A DNA stretch of 30,168 nt from CAG-791 sp045546175 (GCA_045546175.1 JAZQCI010000026.1:1-30168); one strand, 5' to 3'. Shown: positions 1 to 8,181, numbered from the stretch's first letter. The notes: generated by a model not told the origin, from the sequence alone. Program-made: numbers and translations.

Positions 1-1
1 G

Positions 2-934
2 CCTTCGGAAGAGGAGAAGCTAAAGCAGGAAGAAGAGCGCAAAAAAGAAGAGGAGCGATTGAATAAAGAGAGAGAGGAAAAGGCAAAGGCCGCAAAGGAG
101 GAACTGACCCAGGCAGGCACCGTACCCGCCAGAAAAACAGAGAAATCGGCGGAGGAGATGAAGAAGATCGTCGAGGATGCCGGCAAGGATATTTTGAAGC
201 GGTATGAAAAAGAGCATGAAGAGCAGATCAGTGCCCGGATGCGCGAGCTGGAAGAGGAACTGAAGGAGGAAATCGACAGGCTCGGAGGAAAGTGGTCGCT
301 GTACATGAAGCGTCTCGACACGAATGAGACCATTGGGATCCACGACGATGAGAAGATGATCGCCGCGAGCCTGATCAAGCTTTTTGTCGCCGGCGAGTTC
401 TATACGCTTTGCGAAGCGGGCGAACTAAACGTAGATAACTATTCCAATCAGCCGGATCTCATGATCTCAATCAGTGATAACGGAGCGGCAAACACGCTGA
501 TCAATGCGTGTTCCATGGATAAAATCAATGAGTTCTCAAGGGAAAACGGATTTAATGAGACTGAACTGAATCGCCGCATGCTGGAGTGGAACGGCACGGA
601 GAACTATACTTCGGCCAGGGACTGCGGAAGACTTCTGGAAGAAGTGCTGGACGGGAAATATGTCTCTGAGGCGGCCTCGGAACGGATTCTGACAGCACTG
701 AAGAATCAGGACAGAAAAGGGAAGATCCCGGCGGGCGTACCGTTTGAGGTCGAGACGGGTAATAAGACAGGTGAGCTGGACAATGTCGACAACGACGCCG
801 CAATCATATGGTCTCCGAACGCCACCTATATCCTGGTCATAATGAGCAGCGATACTTACGGCAGGATCAATGAGATCCGCAAGCTCTCCTCCATGGTCTA
901 TGGGGCCATCAATGAAGAGTCTTCATCACAGTAA
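2..934 (+). CDS. class A beta-lactamase-fold serine hydrolase, 5' end cut by window
   Basis: The frame is open from base 2, so the gene probably starts before the window; the TTG at 59 is an internal codon or a weak alternative start. Numbering from that TTG: residues 1-75 are a Lys/Glu-rich helical stalk, probably coiled coil. The rest has the class A beta-lactamase / D,D-peptidase motifs in order: S104-L-I-K107 (SxxK nucleophile and general base), S139-D-N141 (SDN), E167 and N171 in ETELN (the omega-loop ExxLN of class A enzymes) and K236-T-G238 (KTG). The full catalytic set suggests an active serine acylase, acting either on beta-lactams or on peptidoglycan peptides. The long charged stalk fits an anchored envelope protein, but the anchor would lie outside the window. 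Substrate is not decidable from sequence. No clear terminator follows. Confidence 0.8.
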   Translation, partial: PSEEEKLKQEEERKKEEERLNKEREEKAKAAKEELTQAGTVPARKTEKSAEEMKKIVEDAGKDILKRYEKEHEEQISARMRELEEELKEEIDRLGGKWSLYMKRLDTNETIGIHDDEKMIAASLIKLFVAGEFYTLCEAGELNVDNYSNQPDLMISISDNGAANTLINACSMDKINEFSRENGFNETELNRRMLEWNGTENYTSARDCGRLLEEVLDGKYVSEAASERILTALKNQDRKGKIPAGVPFEVETGNKTGELDNVDNDAAIIWSPNATYILVIMSSDTYGRINEIRKLSSMVYGAINEESSSQ

Positions 935-968
935 CGCATTATACTGCTATACAAACGCAAGTTTTCTC

Positions 969-977
969 TGCTATAAT
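969..977 (+). promoter_or_regulatory. extended -10 promoter element for sstT
   Basis: TG-C-TATAAT, a perfect extended -10, lies 37 bases before the sstT start codon. No good -35 hexamer is seen at 17 bases, which is normal for extended -10 promoters. The same TGCTATAAT string occurs before ispF and the PBP1A gene. Confidence 0.55.
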
Positions 978-1014
978 AACTTTCACATTATCTTTTGACT
1001 GAAAGGGGAAAAAT

Positions 1015-2286
1015 ATGGATTTTTTTAGTAAGCTTATGAAAAGATACACGGGCACGAGCCTGATCCTCAGGATCGCCATCGGCCTGGTGATCGGCGCCAT
1101 CCTGGGCGTGACGGTGAAAAGCTGGACCTGGATCGGAATCATGGGAAGCATGTTTGTCGGCGCGCTGCGCGCCGTGGCGCCGGTCCTGGTGTTCGTACTG
1201 ATCATCAGCGCACTCAGTTCCGGAAAGAGCAAGCTGGATAAGAAATTCGGACTGGTCCTGTTCTTCTATATGCTCAGTACATTTCTCGCGGCAGCGGCTG
1301 CCGTGGCAGCCAGTTTCATGTTCCCGGTGACCATGAAGCTGGGCGAAGCCGCTCAGTCTGACACGGTTCCTCATAACGTGTGGGAAGTCCTGCAGAATCT
1401 TCTGCTGAAGATGGTGGAGAATCCGGTGTCGGCTATTGTAAACGGCAACTATATCGGCATCCTGTTCTGGGCGGCCGTTCTCGGCATCGGCTTTTCCAAG
1501 ATAGCGGCGCCGGAAACAAGAAGAATGCTGCAGGATGCCTCCGAGGCGGTATCCATGGCAGTGCGCGGGATCATCAACCTGGCTCCGTTCGGAATCTGCG
1601 GCCTGGTCTTCAACACTGTCTCTGAGTACGGACTTGCGATCTTCAAGGATTACGGTCAGCTCCTTCTGGTACTGGTCGGCTGCATGATGTTCGTGGCGCT
1701 TGTGATTGATCCGCTGATTGCGTTTATTTACCTCAAGAGAAATCCTTATCCGCTTGTCTTCCGCTGCCTTCGTGAGAGCGGAATCACCGCATTCTTCACT
1801 CGAAGCAGCGCGGCAAATATTCCCGTCAACATGGAGCTCTGCGAGAAGCTCGGACTCGACAAGGATATGTACTCCGTATCCATTCCGCTGGGCGCCACCA
1901 TCAACATGGACGGCGCGGCGATCACGATCACAATCATGACTCTCGCGGCGGCCAACACACTGGGAATCCACGTGGACGTTCCCTCCGCTCTGTTCCTGAG
2001 CGTGCTGTCCACACTGGCGGCATGCGGCGCATCCGGCGTGGCAGGCGGATCCCTCCTGCTGATTCCCATGGCATGCTCGCTGTTCGGCATTTCCAATGAC
2101 GTGGCCATGCAGGTCGTAGGCGTCGGCTTTATCATCGGCGTCGTACAGGACAGCGTCGAGACCATGCTCAACTCCTCGGGCGACGTCATGTTCGCGGCGA
2201 CCGCAGAGTACGCCACATGGATCAAAGAGGGCAGGGCGGACGACCTTCCCACGTTCCTTGGCGGAAAGAGGAAGGTAGAGGTATGA
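1015..2286 (+). CDS. sstT: serine/threonine:Na+ symporter, SstT type (DAACS family)
   Basis: A 423-residue polytopic membrane protein of the dicarboxylate/amino acid:cation symporter family; E. coli SstT is of similar length. It is expected to import L-serine and L-threonine with sodium. The N-terminus (KLMKRYTGTSLILRIAIGL) and the re-entrant-loop region matching SstT support this: a Ser-rich segment FFTRSSAANIPVN near residue 260, the NMDGAAITITIM motif (cation/substrate site) near residue 300, and the Gly/Ala-rich ASGVAGGSLLLIP near residue 345. ATG 1015 follows the ribosome site AAAGGGG at good spacing. It has its own extended -10 promoter and ends at a strong terminator, so it is probably a single-gene unit. 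Family assignment is firm; Ser/Thr preference is inferred from resemblance. Confidence 0.9.
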   Translation: MDFFSKLMKRYTGTSLILRIAIGLVIGAILGVTVKSWTWIGIMGSMFVGALRAVAPVLVFVLIISALSSGKSKLDKKFGLVLFFYMLSTFLAAAAAVAASFMFPVTMKLGEAAQSDTVPHNVWEVLQNLLLKMVENPVSAIVNGNYIGILFWAAVLGIGFSKIAAPETRRMLQDASEAVSMAVRGIINLAPFGICGLVFNTVSEYGLAIFKDYGQLLLVLVGCMMFVALVIDPLIAFIYLKRNPYPLVFRCLRESGITAFFTRSSAANIPVNMELCEKLGLDKDMYSVSIPLGATINMDGAAITITIMTLAAANTLGIHVDVPSALFLSVLSTLAACGASGVAGGSLLLIPMACSLFGISNDVAMQVVGVGFIIGVVQDSVETMLNSSGDVMFAATAEYATWIKEGRADDLPTFLGGKRKVEV

Positions 2287-2347
2287 TTAGCTGACAGCGC
2301 GGTCAAAACAGTGAGAGCCCGTAGCTCAAACCATTAAGTAATTATTC

Positions 2348-2402
2348 AGCACTTCCACAGTACCGGCGCAATGCATTCGGAACCCGGAAGTGCTTTTTTT
2401 TC
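2348..2402 (+). terminator. Rho-independent terminator after sstT
   Basis: AGCACTTCC pairs perfectly with GGAAGTGCT across a ~28-base loop and is followed by a run of eight T. It lies about 60 bases after the sstT stop codon. Confidence 0.85.
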
Positions 2403-2434
2403 TTTATTTTTTAGCATTAAATCATTCTGCGACG

Positions 2435-2463
2435 TTGCGATTTTTCCGAACTTGCTTTATGAT
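2435..2463 (+). promoter_or_regulatory. sigma-A-type promoter for the purO-purH unit
   Basis: TTGCGA, 17 bases, then TATGAT. It lies about 75 bases before the purO start codon. The short leader contains the hairpin GGCTCG-CGCA-CGAGCC (2476-2491). No recognisable purine riboswitch is seen. Confidence 0.65.
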
Positions 2464-2538
2464 ACAGGTGCAAATTGGCTCGCGCACGAGCCTTGATCAT
2501 GTATTGGGACGATGAACAGAAGAGAGGAAAGGAAACGA

Positions 2539-3258
2539 ATGGCAGATTTTGAGAAGATTCTGAGAGAGACCAGCTATCCGGGCCGCGGCATTATGATCGG
2601 CAAGACGGCCGACGGAGAGAAGGCAGTGACTGCCTATTTCATTATGGGAAGAAGCGTCAATAGCCGCAACCGCGTCTTCGTCGAGGACGGCGAAGGAATC
2701 CGCACACAGGCTTTTGACCCTTCCAAGATGGAAGATCCCAGTCTTATCATTTATGCGCCTGTCCGTGTCTACGGCAACAAGACGATCGTAACAAACGGCG
2801 ACCAGACGGATACGATCTATGAGGGACTGGACAAGCAGTACACATTTGAGCAGGCACTCCGCAGCAGAGAATTCGAACCTGACGCGCCCAATTACACGCC
2901 CAGGATCTCCGGCGTCATGCACGTGGAGAAGGGCAAGTACAGCTATGCAATGTCTATTTTGAAGAGTGATCAGGGTGATCCTTCGTCATGTCTTCGCTAC
3001 ACATTTGCGTATGAGAACCCCAAGGCGGGCGAAGGCCGCTTCATTTCGACCTATATGGGTGACGGCAACCCGCTTCCCAGCTTCGAAGGCGAGCCCAGAG
3101 CACTGGAGCTGGATGCATCCTTCACCGAGAACATCGATGTCTTCACGCAGCGCGTATGGAGCGCTCTCAATGAGGACAACAAGGTCTCCCTGTTCGTGCG
3201 CTTTATCGATATCGCGACAGGCACTTATGAGACCAGGATCGTCAACAAGAATCAGTGA
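2539..3258 (+). CDS. purO: IMP cyclohydrolase, PurO type
   Basis: A 239-residue soluble protein resembling the archaeal-type IMP cyclohydrolase family (PurO), which closes the ring of FAICAR to give IMP in the last step of de novo purine synthesis. The N-terminal YPGRGIMIG and AYFIMGRSVNSRNRVF segments are the recognisable family signature. I chose ATG 2539 because AGAGGAAAGG lies 7 bases upstream; an ATG at 2512 in the same frame has no such site. The next gene encodes only the AICAR-transformylase half of PurH, so the two together replace the usual bifunctional PurH. Translation is likely coupled: the next gene's ribosome site begins 2 bases after this stop. Confidence 0.85.
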   Translation: MADFEKILRETSYPGRGIMIGKTADGEKAVTAYFIMGRSVNSRNRVFVEDGEGIRTQAFDPSKMEDPSLIIYAPVRVYGNKTIVTNGDQTDTIYEGLDKQYTFEQALRSREFEPDAPNYTPRISGVMHVEKGKYSYAMSILKSDQGDPSSCLRYTFAYENPKAGEGRFISTYMGDGNPLPSFEGEPRALELDASFTENIDVFTQRVWSALNEDNKVSLFVRFIDIATGTYETRIVNKNQ

Positions 3259-3278
3259 GTAAGGAGAACAAGGCAGAA

Positions 3279-4457
3279 ATGAAAGAAATGGAACTCAAAT
3301 ACGGCTGCAACCCCAATCAGAAGCCTTCCCGCGTTTTTATGGAAGACGGTTCTGAACTTCCTTTCGAGGTCCTCTGCGGAAGACCCGGATACATCAACCT
3401 TCTGGATGCCTTCAACGGCTGGCAGCTGGTAAGCGAACTCAAGAAAGCGACCGGCAAGGTCGCGGCAACTTCCTTCAAGCACGTCTCCCCCGCAGGCGCG
3501 GCGATCGGGCTTCCCCTCTCGGAAGTCGAGAAGAAGATCTACTGGGTCGACGATATGGGCGAGCTGACTCCTATGGGAAGCGCTTACGCGCGCGCTAGAG
3601 GCGCGGACAGAATGTCCTCCTTCGGCGATTTCATCTCTCTCTCCGATACCTGCGACGTGTGCACCGCGAAGCTGGTGTCCAGAGAAGTTTCCGACGGAAT
3701 CATCGCTCCCGATTATGAGCCTGAGGCACTTGAGATCCTTAAGAAGAAGAAAAAAGGCAATTACTGCGTGCTCAAGATCAATCCCGATTACAAGCCCGCC
3801 GCGCTCGAGAAAAAGCAGGTCTTCGGCGTCACTTTCGAGCAGGGCAGGAATGAGCTGGTCATCGACGACGCTCTGTTTGCCAATATCGTGACCGAGAACA
3901 AAGAGCTGCCTCAGGCGGCACGCGACGACATGGCGATCGCGCTGATCACCCTCAAGTACACCCAGTCCAACTCCGTGTGCTATGTCAAGGGCGGCCAGGC
4001 CATCGGAATCGGCGCCGGCCAGCAGTCCAGAATCCACTGCACGAGACTTGCCGGCAGCAAGGCCGACAACTGGTATCTGCGCCAGTCTCCCCAGGTTCTG
4101 GGACTTCCCTTCAAGGAAGGCATCCGCAGAGCGGACAGAGACAACGCGATCGACCTGTACATGGGCGAGGATTACATGGACGTTCTGGCGGACGGCAAGT
4201 GGGAAGCGCTCTTCACAGAGAAGCCCGCAGTCTTTACCGCAGAGGAGAAGAGAGCATGGCTGGACGGCAATACCGACGTGACACTCGGCTCTGACGCCTT
4301 CTTCCCCTTCGGCGACAACATCGAGAGAGCTTTCCGCAGCGGCGTGAAGTATGTCGCGCAGCCCGGCGGCAGCGTCAGAGATGACAATGTCATCCAGGCC
4401 TGCAACGACCACAACATGGTAATGTGCTTCACCGGAATCCGTCTGTTCCACCACTGA
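3279..4457 (+). CDS. purH: stand-alone AICAR transformylase (PurH formyltransferase domain)
   Basis: This 392-residue protein corresponds to the transformylase part of PurH and lacks the N-terminal IMP cyclohydrolase domain of ~200 residues. It should transfer a formyl group from 10-formyl-THF to AICAR. Motifs: catalytic Lys67-His68 in FKHVSPAG; SNSVCYVKG followed by IGIGAGQQSR; and the C-terminal PGGSVRDDNVI with CFTGIRLFHH, matching the end of bacterial PurH. A GTG at 3255 overlaps the purO stop, but the AAGGAG at 3261-3266 argues for ATG 3279 (spacing ~12) or ATG 3288. It sits directly behind the PurO-type cyclohydrolase, which supplies the missing activity. Confidence 0.92.
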   Translation: MKEMELKYGCNPNQKPSRVFMEDGSELPFEVLCGRPGYINLLDAFNGWQLVSELKKATGKVAATSFKHVSPAGAAIGLPLSEVEKKIYWVDDMGELTPMGSAYARARGADRMSSFGDFISLSDTCDVCTAKLVSREVSDGIIAPDYEPEALEILKKKKKGNYCVLKINPDYKPAALEKKQVFGVTFEQGRNELVIDDALFANIVTENKELPQAARDDMAIALITLKYTQSNSVCYVKGGQAIGIGAGQQSRIHCTRLAGSKADNWYLRQSPQVLGLPFKEGIRRADRDNAIDLYMGEDYMDVLADGKWEALFTEKPAVFTAEEKRAWLDGNTDVTLGSDAFFPFGDNIERAFRSGVKYVAQPGGSVRDDNVIQACNDHNMVMCFTGIRLFHH

Positions 4458-4464
4458 TCCGCGG

Positions 4465-5214
4465 ATGCAGCTGAGGAGAACGCTGCCGGGAAAGGGCAGT
4501 ACGGACTTCTATCTGACGGAACCCGAAAAGGGCGGACTCAGCGCAGAGCAGCAGCTCTATGTGGCGGGCCTCGTAATGGATTACCGCCGCAGGTATCCGG
4601 ATCTGAGGATCAATGGGGTCTGGGATTTCTGCATGGAAGAGGGAGACCCCGTACAGGGCGAAAAGTACGGCGTGTTTGAAGAGAGCCGGGACAACGCTGT
4701 CTACAACACGCAGATGCTGACCATTTCCATCAATCACGCGAGAGTCCGGAAGATGCCCTGTGAGGCCGACCGGACAGAGATCCGGGATATAGAAGGCTAT
4801 TATGACAGGTACGCGGACCTGCCCGCACGCTATGCGCGAAGGCAGGGCGAACTGCTGACGCAGGGAGTCCCCTGGCCGCAGATCGAGAATCGGATCACGG
4901 AAGAGATGGGGATCACGCGCTGCGCGGAGAATCTGATTCCCGTCGGCGAGCGCTATTTTGCCGATGTGCAGGCGATCCGCATGCTGGAAAACACGCAGAG
5001 CATAGAAAGGCTCCTGATCCACGAGATCGGGCACATGCTCTCCGAGGAGAGCGGAGCCGTCGACCACAAAAAGATCAGAAAGCTGTTCACAAAGTGCAGG
5101 GACGGATTTGAGAATATTTACGAGTTCTGCGCGGAGTGCTTCATGGCTTCGGAGCTGACCGACCGGATCGAACTGGCCAATGAATACAGGAGGACGCTGC
5201 TGAGCGTCTTATAA
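4465..5214 (+). CDS. unidentified protein with HExxH metallopeptidase-like motif
   Basis: A 249-residue soluble protein I do not recognise. The best clue is LLIHEIGHMLSEE, giving H186-E187-x-x-H190, followed ~30 residues later by ENIYEFCAECF, where E220 or E224 could be a third zinc ligand; this is the layout of a gluzincin-like zinc peptidase. No signal peptide or membrane segment is visible, so it should be cytoplasmic. It starts 7 bases after the purH stop and ends at the shared terminator, so it is probably cotranscribed with the purine genes, though any functional link is unknown. The ATG at 4465 has no clear Shine-Dalgarno; it may rely on coupling from purH, or the true start may lie downstream. 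The activity is inferred only from the motif. Confidence 0.6.
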   Translation: MQLRRTLPGKGSTDFYLTEPEKGGLSAEQQLYVAGLVMDYRRRYPDLRINGVWDFCMEEGDPVQGEKYGVFEESRDNAVYNTQMLTISINHARVRKMPCEADRTEIRDIEGYYDRYADLPARYARRQGELLTQGVPWPQIENRITEEMGITRCAENLIPVGERYFADVQAIRMLENTQSIERLLIHEIGHMLSEESGAVDHKKIRKLFTKCRDGFENIYEFCAECFMASELTDRIELANEYRRTLLSVL

Positions 5215-5218
5215 CGGA

Positions 5219-5262
5219 AAAAAGAGCTTGGACCGCAATAAAATGTGATCCGAGCTCTTTTT
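5219..5262. terminator. bidirectional terminator between convergent units
   Basis: AAAAAAGAGCTTGGA pairs with TCCGAGCTCTTTTTT (one unpaired base in the stem). The A-tract/T-tract symmetry lets it end the plus-strand purO-purH unit and the minus-strand CBS-protein unit. Confidence 0.85.
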
Positions 5263-5270
5263 AATGCTAT

Positions 5271-5687
5271 TCAGGTCAGGTCTTTTACCAGGTGTTCGCG
5301 AAGATAGTTCATAACTTCCCGCCTTGTTATGATGCCGATAAAGGCGCCCGTGTCGTCGACGACCGGCACAAAGTTCTGTATGGCGGCCGTGGCGAGAAGA
5401 TCTTTCATGTCGGCGTCGGCTCTGACGGCTCCGTAATCGCGTCTTCTTGTGACGGATTTCAGCGGCTTGTTGCTGATCTCGGATACAGTGCCCGATGTGC
5501 CGTAATACAATTCACGGAGAAGATCGTCGTTGGCGAGAGTGCCTTCATATCTTCCTGAGACTTTGTTGATCACCGGTACGGTCGTAAATTTGTACCGGAG
5601 CATCTTTTCAATGGCCTCGCCTACGGTATCGGAGGAATAAACGAATCCGACATCTTTCTTCGGGGTCAGAAAAAAGAGAATATTCAT
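5271..5687 (-). CDS. two-CBS-domain protein
   Basis: A 138-residue protein made only of a CBS pair. The first CBS domain spans about residues 1-60 (SDTVGEAIEKMLRYKFTTVPV ... YEGTLANDDLL pattern), the second about 75-135 (VRADADMKDLL ... FVPVVDD..GAFIGIITRREVM). Such pairs bind adenine nucleotides and often act as small regulatory modules; the partner is not identifiable. ATG 5687 follows AAAGGA. It begins 16 bases after the stop of the DJ-1/PfpI gene, so the two form an operon. There is no fused enzyme or transporter domain. Confidence 0.85.
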   Translation of the reverse strand: MNILFFLTPKKDVGFVYSSDTVGEAIEKMLRYKFTTVPVINKVSGRYEGTLANDDLLRELYYGTSGTVSEISNKPLKSVTRRRDYGAVRADADMKDLLATAAIQNFVPVVDDTGAFIGIITRREVMNYLREHLVKDLT

Positions 5688-5703
5688 ATAGTGATCCTTT
5701 CTG

Positions 5704-6279
5704 TTACTGGAGGTAGAGTATGTTTCTGCCGAGCTGCTCGGCGGCCGCTTTGCCCTTGTAGTGTTCCACGATGGCCAGTCCGAAGGGAATGGCCGTTCCC
5801 ATCGCGCGGCTGGTGATGATGTTGCCGGCAGTGACCGCGTTTTTCTTCTCGAGCTTCGCGCCGCCGTCGATCAGGATCTGCTCCACACTGGGGTTGCAGG
5901 CGGCCGGCACTCCCTTGAGCAGTCCCAGCTCGGCGAAAATAGAGGGAGCCGCACAGATCGCGGCGATCATCTTTCCTTCCGCATGGAAGCGCACGACCTG
6001 GACCATAAGGGGCTCGCATGCCTTGAGATTGGGCGTCCCGGGGATCCCTCCGGGAAGTACGAGCATGTCGTAGTCGTCAAAATTCAGATGATCGATCGTG
6101 GTGTCGGCGACCACTGTCACATTGTGGGAGGTGACGAAAACGGGCGTGCTGTTCACGGATACCTTGGTGCAGGGGATGCCTGCGCGGTATAACAGATCGG
6201 CTACCGTGAGCGCCTCGATGGTCTCACATCCGTTTGCAAGAAAAAGGGCGACCTTGCGGTCATTTGTAATATCGGACAT
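5704..6279 (-). CDS. DJ-1/PfpI family protein
   Basis: A 191-residue protein of the DJ-1/ThiJ/PfpI superfamily (flavodoxin-like fold). Key features are the GCETIEA motif with E22 (equivalent to the conserved Glu that activates the nucleophile), LVLPGGIPGTPNL, and the nucleophile elbow AAICAAPS with C109. Family members include deglycase/glyoxalase-like enzymes and stress proteins; the specific reaction is not decidable here. It has a strong ribosome site, AAGGAG, 9 bases before ATG 6279, is first in a two-gene unit with the CBS protein, and is divergent from the hydrogenase-like gene. Confidence 0.88.
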   Translation of the reverse strand: MSDITNDRKVALFLANGCETIEALTVADLLYRAGIPCTKVSVNSTPVFVTSHNVTVVADTTIDHLNFDDYDMLVLPGGIPGTPNLKACEPLMVQVVRFHAEGKMIAAICAAPSIFAELGLLKGVPAACNPSVEQILIDGGAKLEKKNAVTAGNIITSRAMGTAIPFGLAIVEHYKGKAAAEQLGRNILYLQ

Positions 6280-6465
6280 AGTATTGTACTCCTTAAAAAC
6301 AATGATTCAACAATATCATTATAATCTATTACAAAAAGAAAAGTGTGAAGTGGCAATAAAAGTTCTATAAAAATGTCTGCACATTTGGTACAATATAATT
6401 GGTTAAATTTGTGACAGCTTTATTACGATATGCACATAATACAGGAAAGCTGAAAGGAGAAGGAT

Positions 6466-7968
6466 ATGGTAACAAATGACGCGACCCTGGTGCGCCTTAA
6501 GCACAGAATCATGGAGGAAACGGCCAGACTGGCGTGGGACGGCAAACTCGATGAAGAAAACAAAGAGAAACTGATCTATGAGATCATTCCCGGTCCCATG
6601 GCTACATACCGCTGCTGCGTGTACAAAGAGAGAGAGCTGGTCAAGCAGAGAATCAATCTGTCGCTGGCAAAGTGCCCGGACGGAATTTCCCAGTCCGAGA
6701 ATATCGTTCAGGTCATTCGTCCCGCGTGTGAGGAATGTCCTCTTTCCGCTTATACAGTAACAGACAACTGCCGTCTGTGTATGGGTAAAGCGTGCATCAA
6801 CTCCTGTAAATTCGGCGCGATCTCCATCGGTGAGCGCAGGACCCATATCGATCCCAATAAGTGCAAAGAGTGCGGTATGTGCGCCAAGGCCTGCCCTTAC
6901 GGCGCCATCGCACACCTGGTCCGCCCCTGCAAGAAGGCCTGCCCTGTCGGAGCGATCACTTACGATGACCACGGCATCTGCGTGATCGATGAGAACAAGT
7001 GCATCCAGTGCGGTCACTGCATCCACTCATGTCCTTTCGGAGCCATCGGTTCCAAGACTTATCTGGTCGACATCATCAATGACATCCGCGCAGGCAAGGA
7101 AGTCATCGCTATGGTAGCACCCGCTACGGAAGGCCAGTTCGGCGGCGATATCACCATGAAGTCCATCAAGGAAGCCTTCCTCAAGATGGGATTCGCGGAT
7201 ATGGTCGAGGTAGGTCTCGGCGGCGATATGACAGCTGCCTATGAGTCCATGGAATGGTATGAAGCCAAGGAAGAGGGCAAGAAGATGACCACTTCCTGCT
7301 GCCCCGCATTCATGAACATGATCAAGAAACACTTCCCGAAGCAGTATGAAGAGAACGTATCCGCCACTGTTTCTCCTATGTGCGCGATCTCCCGTTACCT
7401 CAAGTCAACACGTCCCGGCTGCGTGACAGTATTCCTCGGCCCTTGCATCGCCAAGAAGTCGGAAGCAGCTGACAAGAGCATCCCGGGCAACGCCGATTAC
7501 GTCATCACCTACGGCGAGTTCCGCGCGCTGATGAGATCCAAGGGCGTCGAAGTCACGGCAGATGACAACTCCTATCAGGAGTCCTCGGTCTGGGGCAAGC
7601 GCTTCGCTACCTCCGGCGGCGTTGCGAACGCTGTTCTCGAGTGCATGCACGAGAGAGGACAGGACACCTCCCACATCACTTATGTACAGGTCGCGGGCGG
7701 CGTAGAGTGCAAGACCACACTGACCATGCTCAAGGCCGGCCGCCTGAAGGAAGACTTCGTAGAAGGCATGATCTGCGAAGGCGGCTGCGTTGGCGGACCT
7801 TCCAAGCATAAGACAGAGATGGAGATCAAGAGAGCCAGAGAAGGCCTGCTCAAGAAAGCCGACGGCCGCAAGGTTCTCGAGAACCTCAAGGATTATCCTA
7901 TGGACAAGTTCTCCATGTACCGTGACGGCCACATGGATGAGGTCTGCAAGGTGGAGATCAACGGCTGA
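6466..7968 (+). CDS. monomeric [FeFe]-hydrogenase-like protein, probably group B
   Basis: A 500-residue cytoplasmic iron-sulfur protein. N-terminal to the catalytic domain are several Cys-rich ferredoxin-type motifs: CRLCMGKACINSC (~102-114), CKECGMCAKACP (~133-144), CKKACP (~155-160) and CIQCGHCIHSCP (~179-190). The H-cluster signatures follow: L1 TSCCPAF (C278/C279), L2 LGPCIAKKSE (C327) and L3 EGMICEGGCVGG (C437, C441). All four H-cluster cysteines and the proton-relay cysteine are present. L1 ends in AF and L2 begins GP rather than the MP of classic group A, which fits the less-studied group B of Clostridia. It would evolve or oxidise H2 with ferredoxin, or sense H2. ATG 6466 follows AAAGGAG; upstream TGGTACAAT (6386-6394) is a likely extended -10. 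No hydE/F/G maturase is nearby. Confidence 0.88.
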   Translation: MVTNDATLVRLKHRIMEETARLAWDGKLDEENKEKLIYEIIPGPMATYRCCVYKERELVKQRINLSLAKCPDGISQSENIVQVIRPACEECPLSAYTVTDNCRLCMGKACINSCKFGAISIGERRTHIDPNKCKECGMCAKACPYGAIAHLVRPCKKACPVGAITYDDHGICVIDENKCIQCGHCIHSCPFGAIGSKTYLVDIINDIRAGKEVIAMVAPATEGQFGGDITMKSIKEAFLKMGFADMVEVGLGGDMTAAYESMEWYEAKEEGKKMTTSCCPAFMNMIKKHFPKQYEENVSATVSPMCAISRYLKSTRPGCVTVFLGPCIAKKSEAADKSIPGNADYVITYGEFRALMRSKGVEVTADDNSYQESSVWGKRFATSGGVANAVLECMHERGQDTSHITYVQVAGGVECKTTLTMLKAGRLKEDFVEGMICEGGCVGGPSKHKTEMEIKRAREGLLKKADGRKVLENLKDYPMDKFSMYRDGHMDEVCKVEING

Positions 7969-8062
7969 CCGACAGTAAGCCAGATAAACAGTCCGGTAAG
8001 AAATCTGATCAGAAGCAGTGCGGCAGGTTGTCCTGCCGGCTGTAAATGAGACCATGACACAG

Positions 8063-8104
8063 ATCCGGCGCGTATCAGTTCGATATGCGCCGGATTATTT
8101 TTTG
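8063..8104 (+). terminator. Rho-independent terminator after hydrogenase-like gene
   Basis: ATCCGGCGC-(G)TAT pairs with ATA-(T)GCGCCGGAT, followed by TATTTTTTT. A smaller hairpin, GGCAGG-TTGT-CCTGCC, lies just upstream at about 8022-8037. Confidence 0.85.
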
Positions 8105-8114
8105 GCGCGGAATG

Positions 8115-8143
8115 TGGACGCTTTGTAATCAGAATGCTATAAT
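8115..8143 (+). promoter_or_regulatory. promoter of the ispF-cysS-mrnC-rlmB-sigH operon
   Basis: TGGACG (-35), 17 bases, then TATAAT with a TG extended -10. It lies 38 bases before the ispF start, directly behind the previous gene's terminator. It is the only good promoter seen before the tightly packed genes down to 12223. Confidence 0.7.
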
Positions 8144-8181
8144 AGTATGCCGTAACAGAATACCGTAAGTGAGGAACAGTT

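Noticed and set aside
988..1971. 327-codon minus-strand frame opposite sstT
   Set aside because: His/Arg/Asp-rich translation typical of antisense to a membrane protein gene.
3252..4454. 400-codon minus-strand frame opposite purH
   Set aside because: Exact antisense of a well-conserved enzyme; no independent support.
8104..8181. T-box leader for the cysS operon
   Set aside because: Only ~40 bases lie between the promoter and ispF, and no T-box sequence or specifier stem is present.
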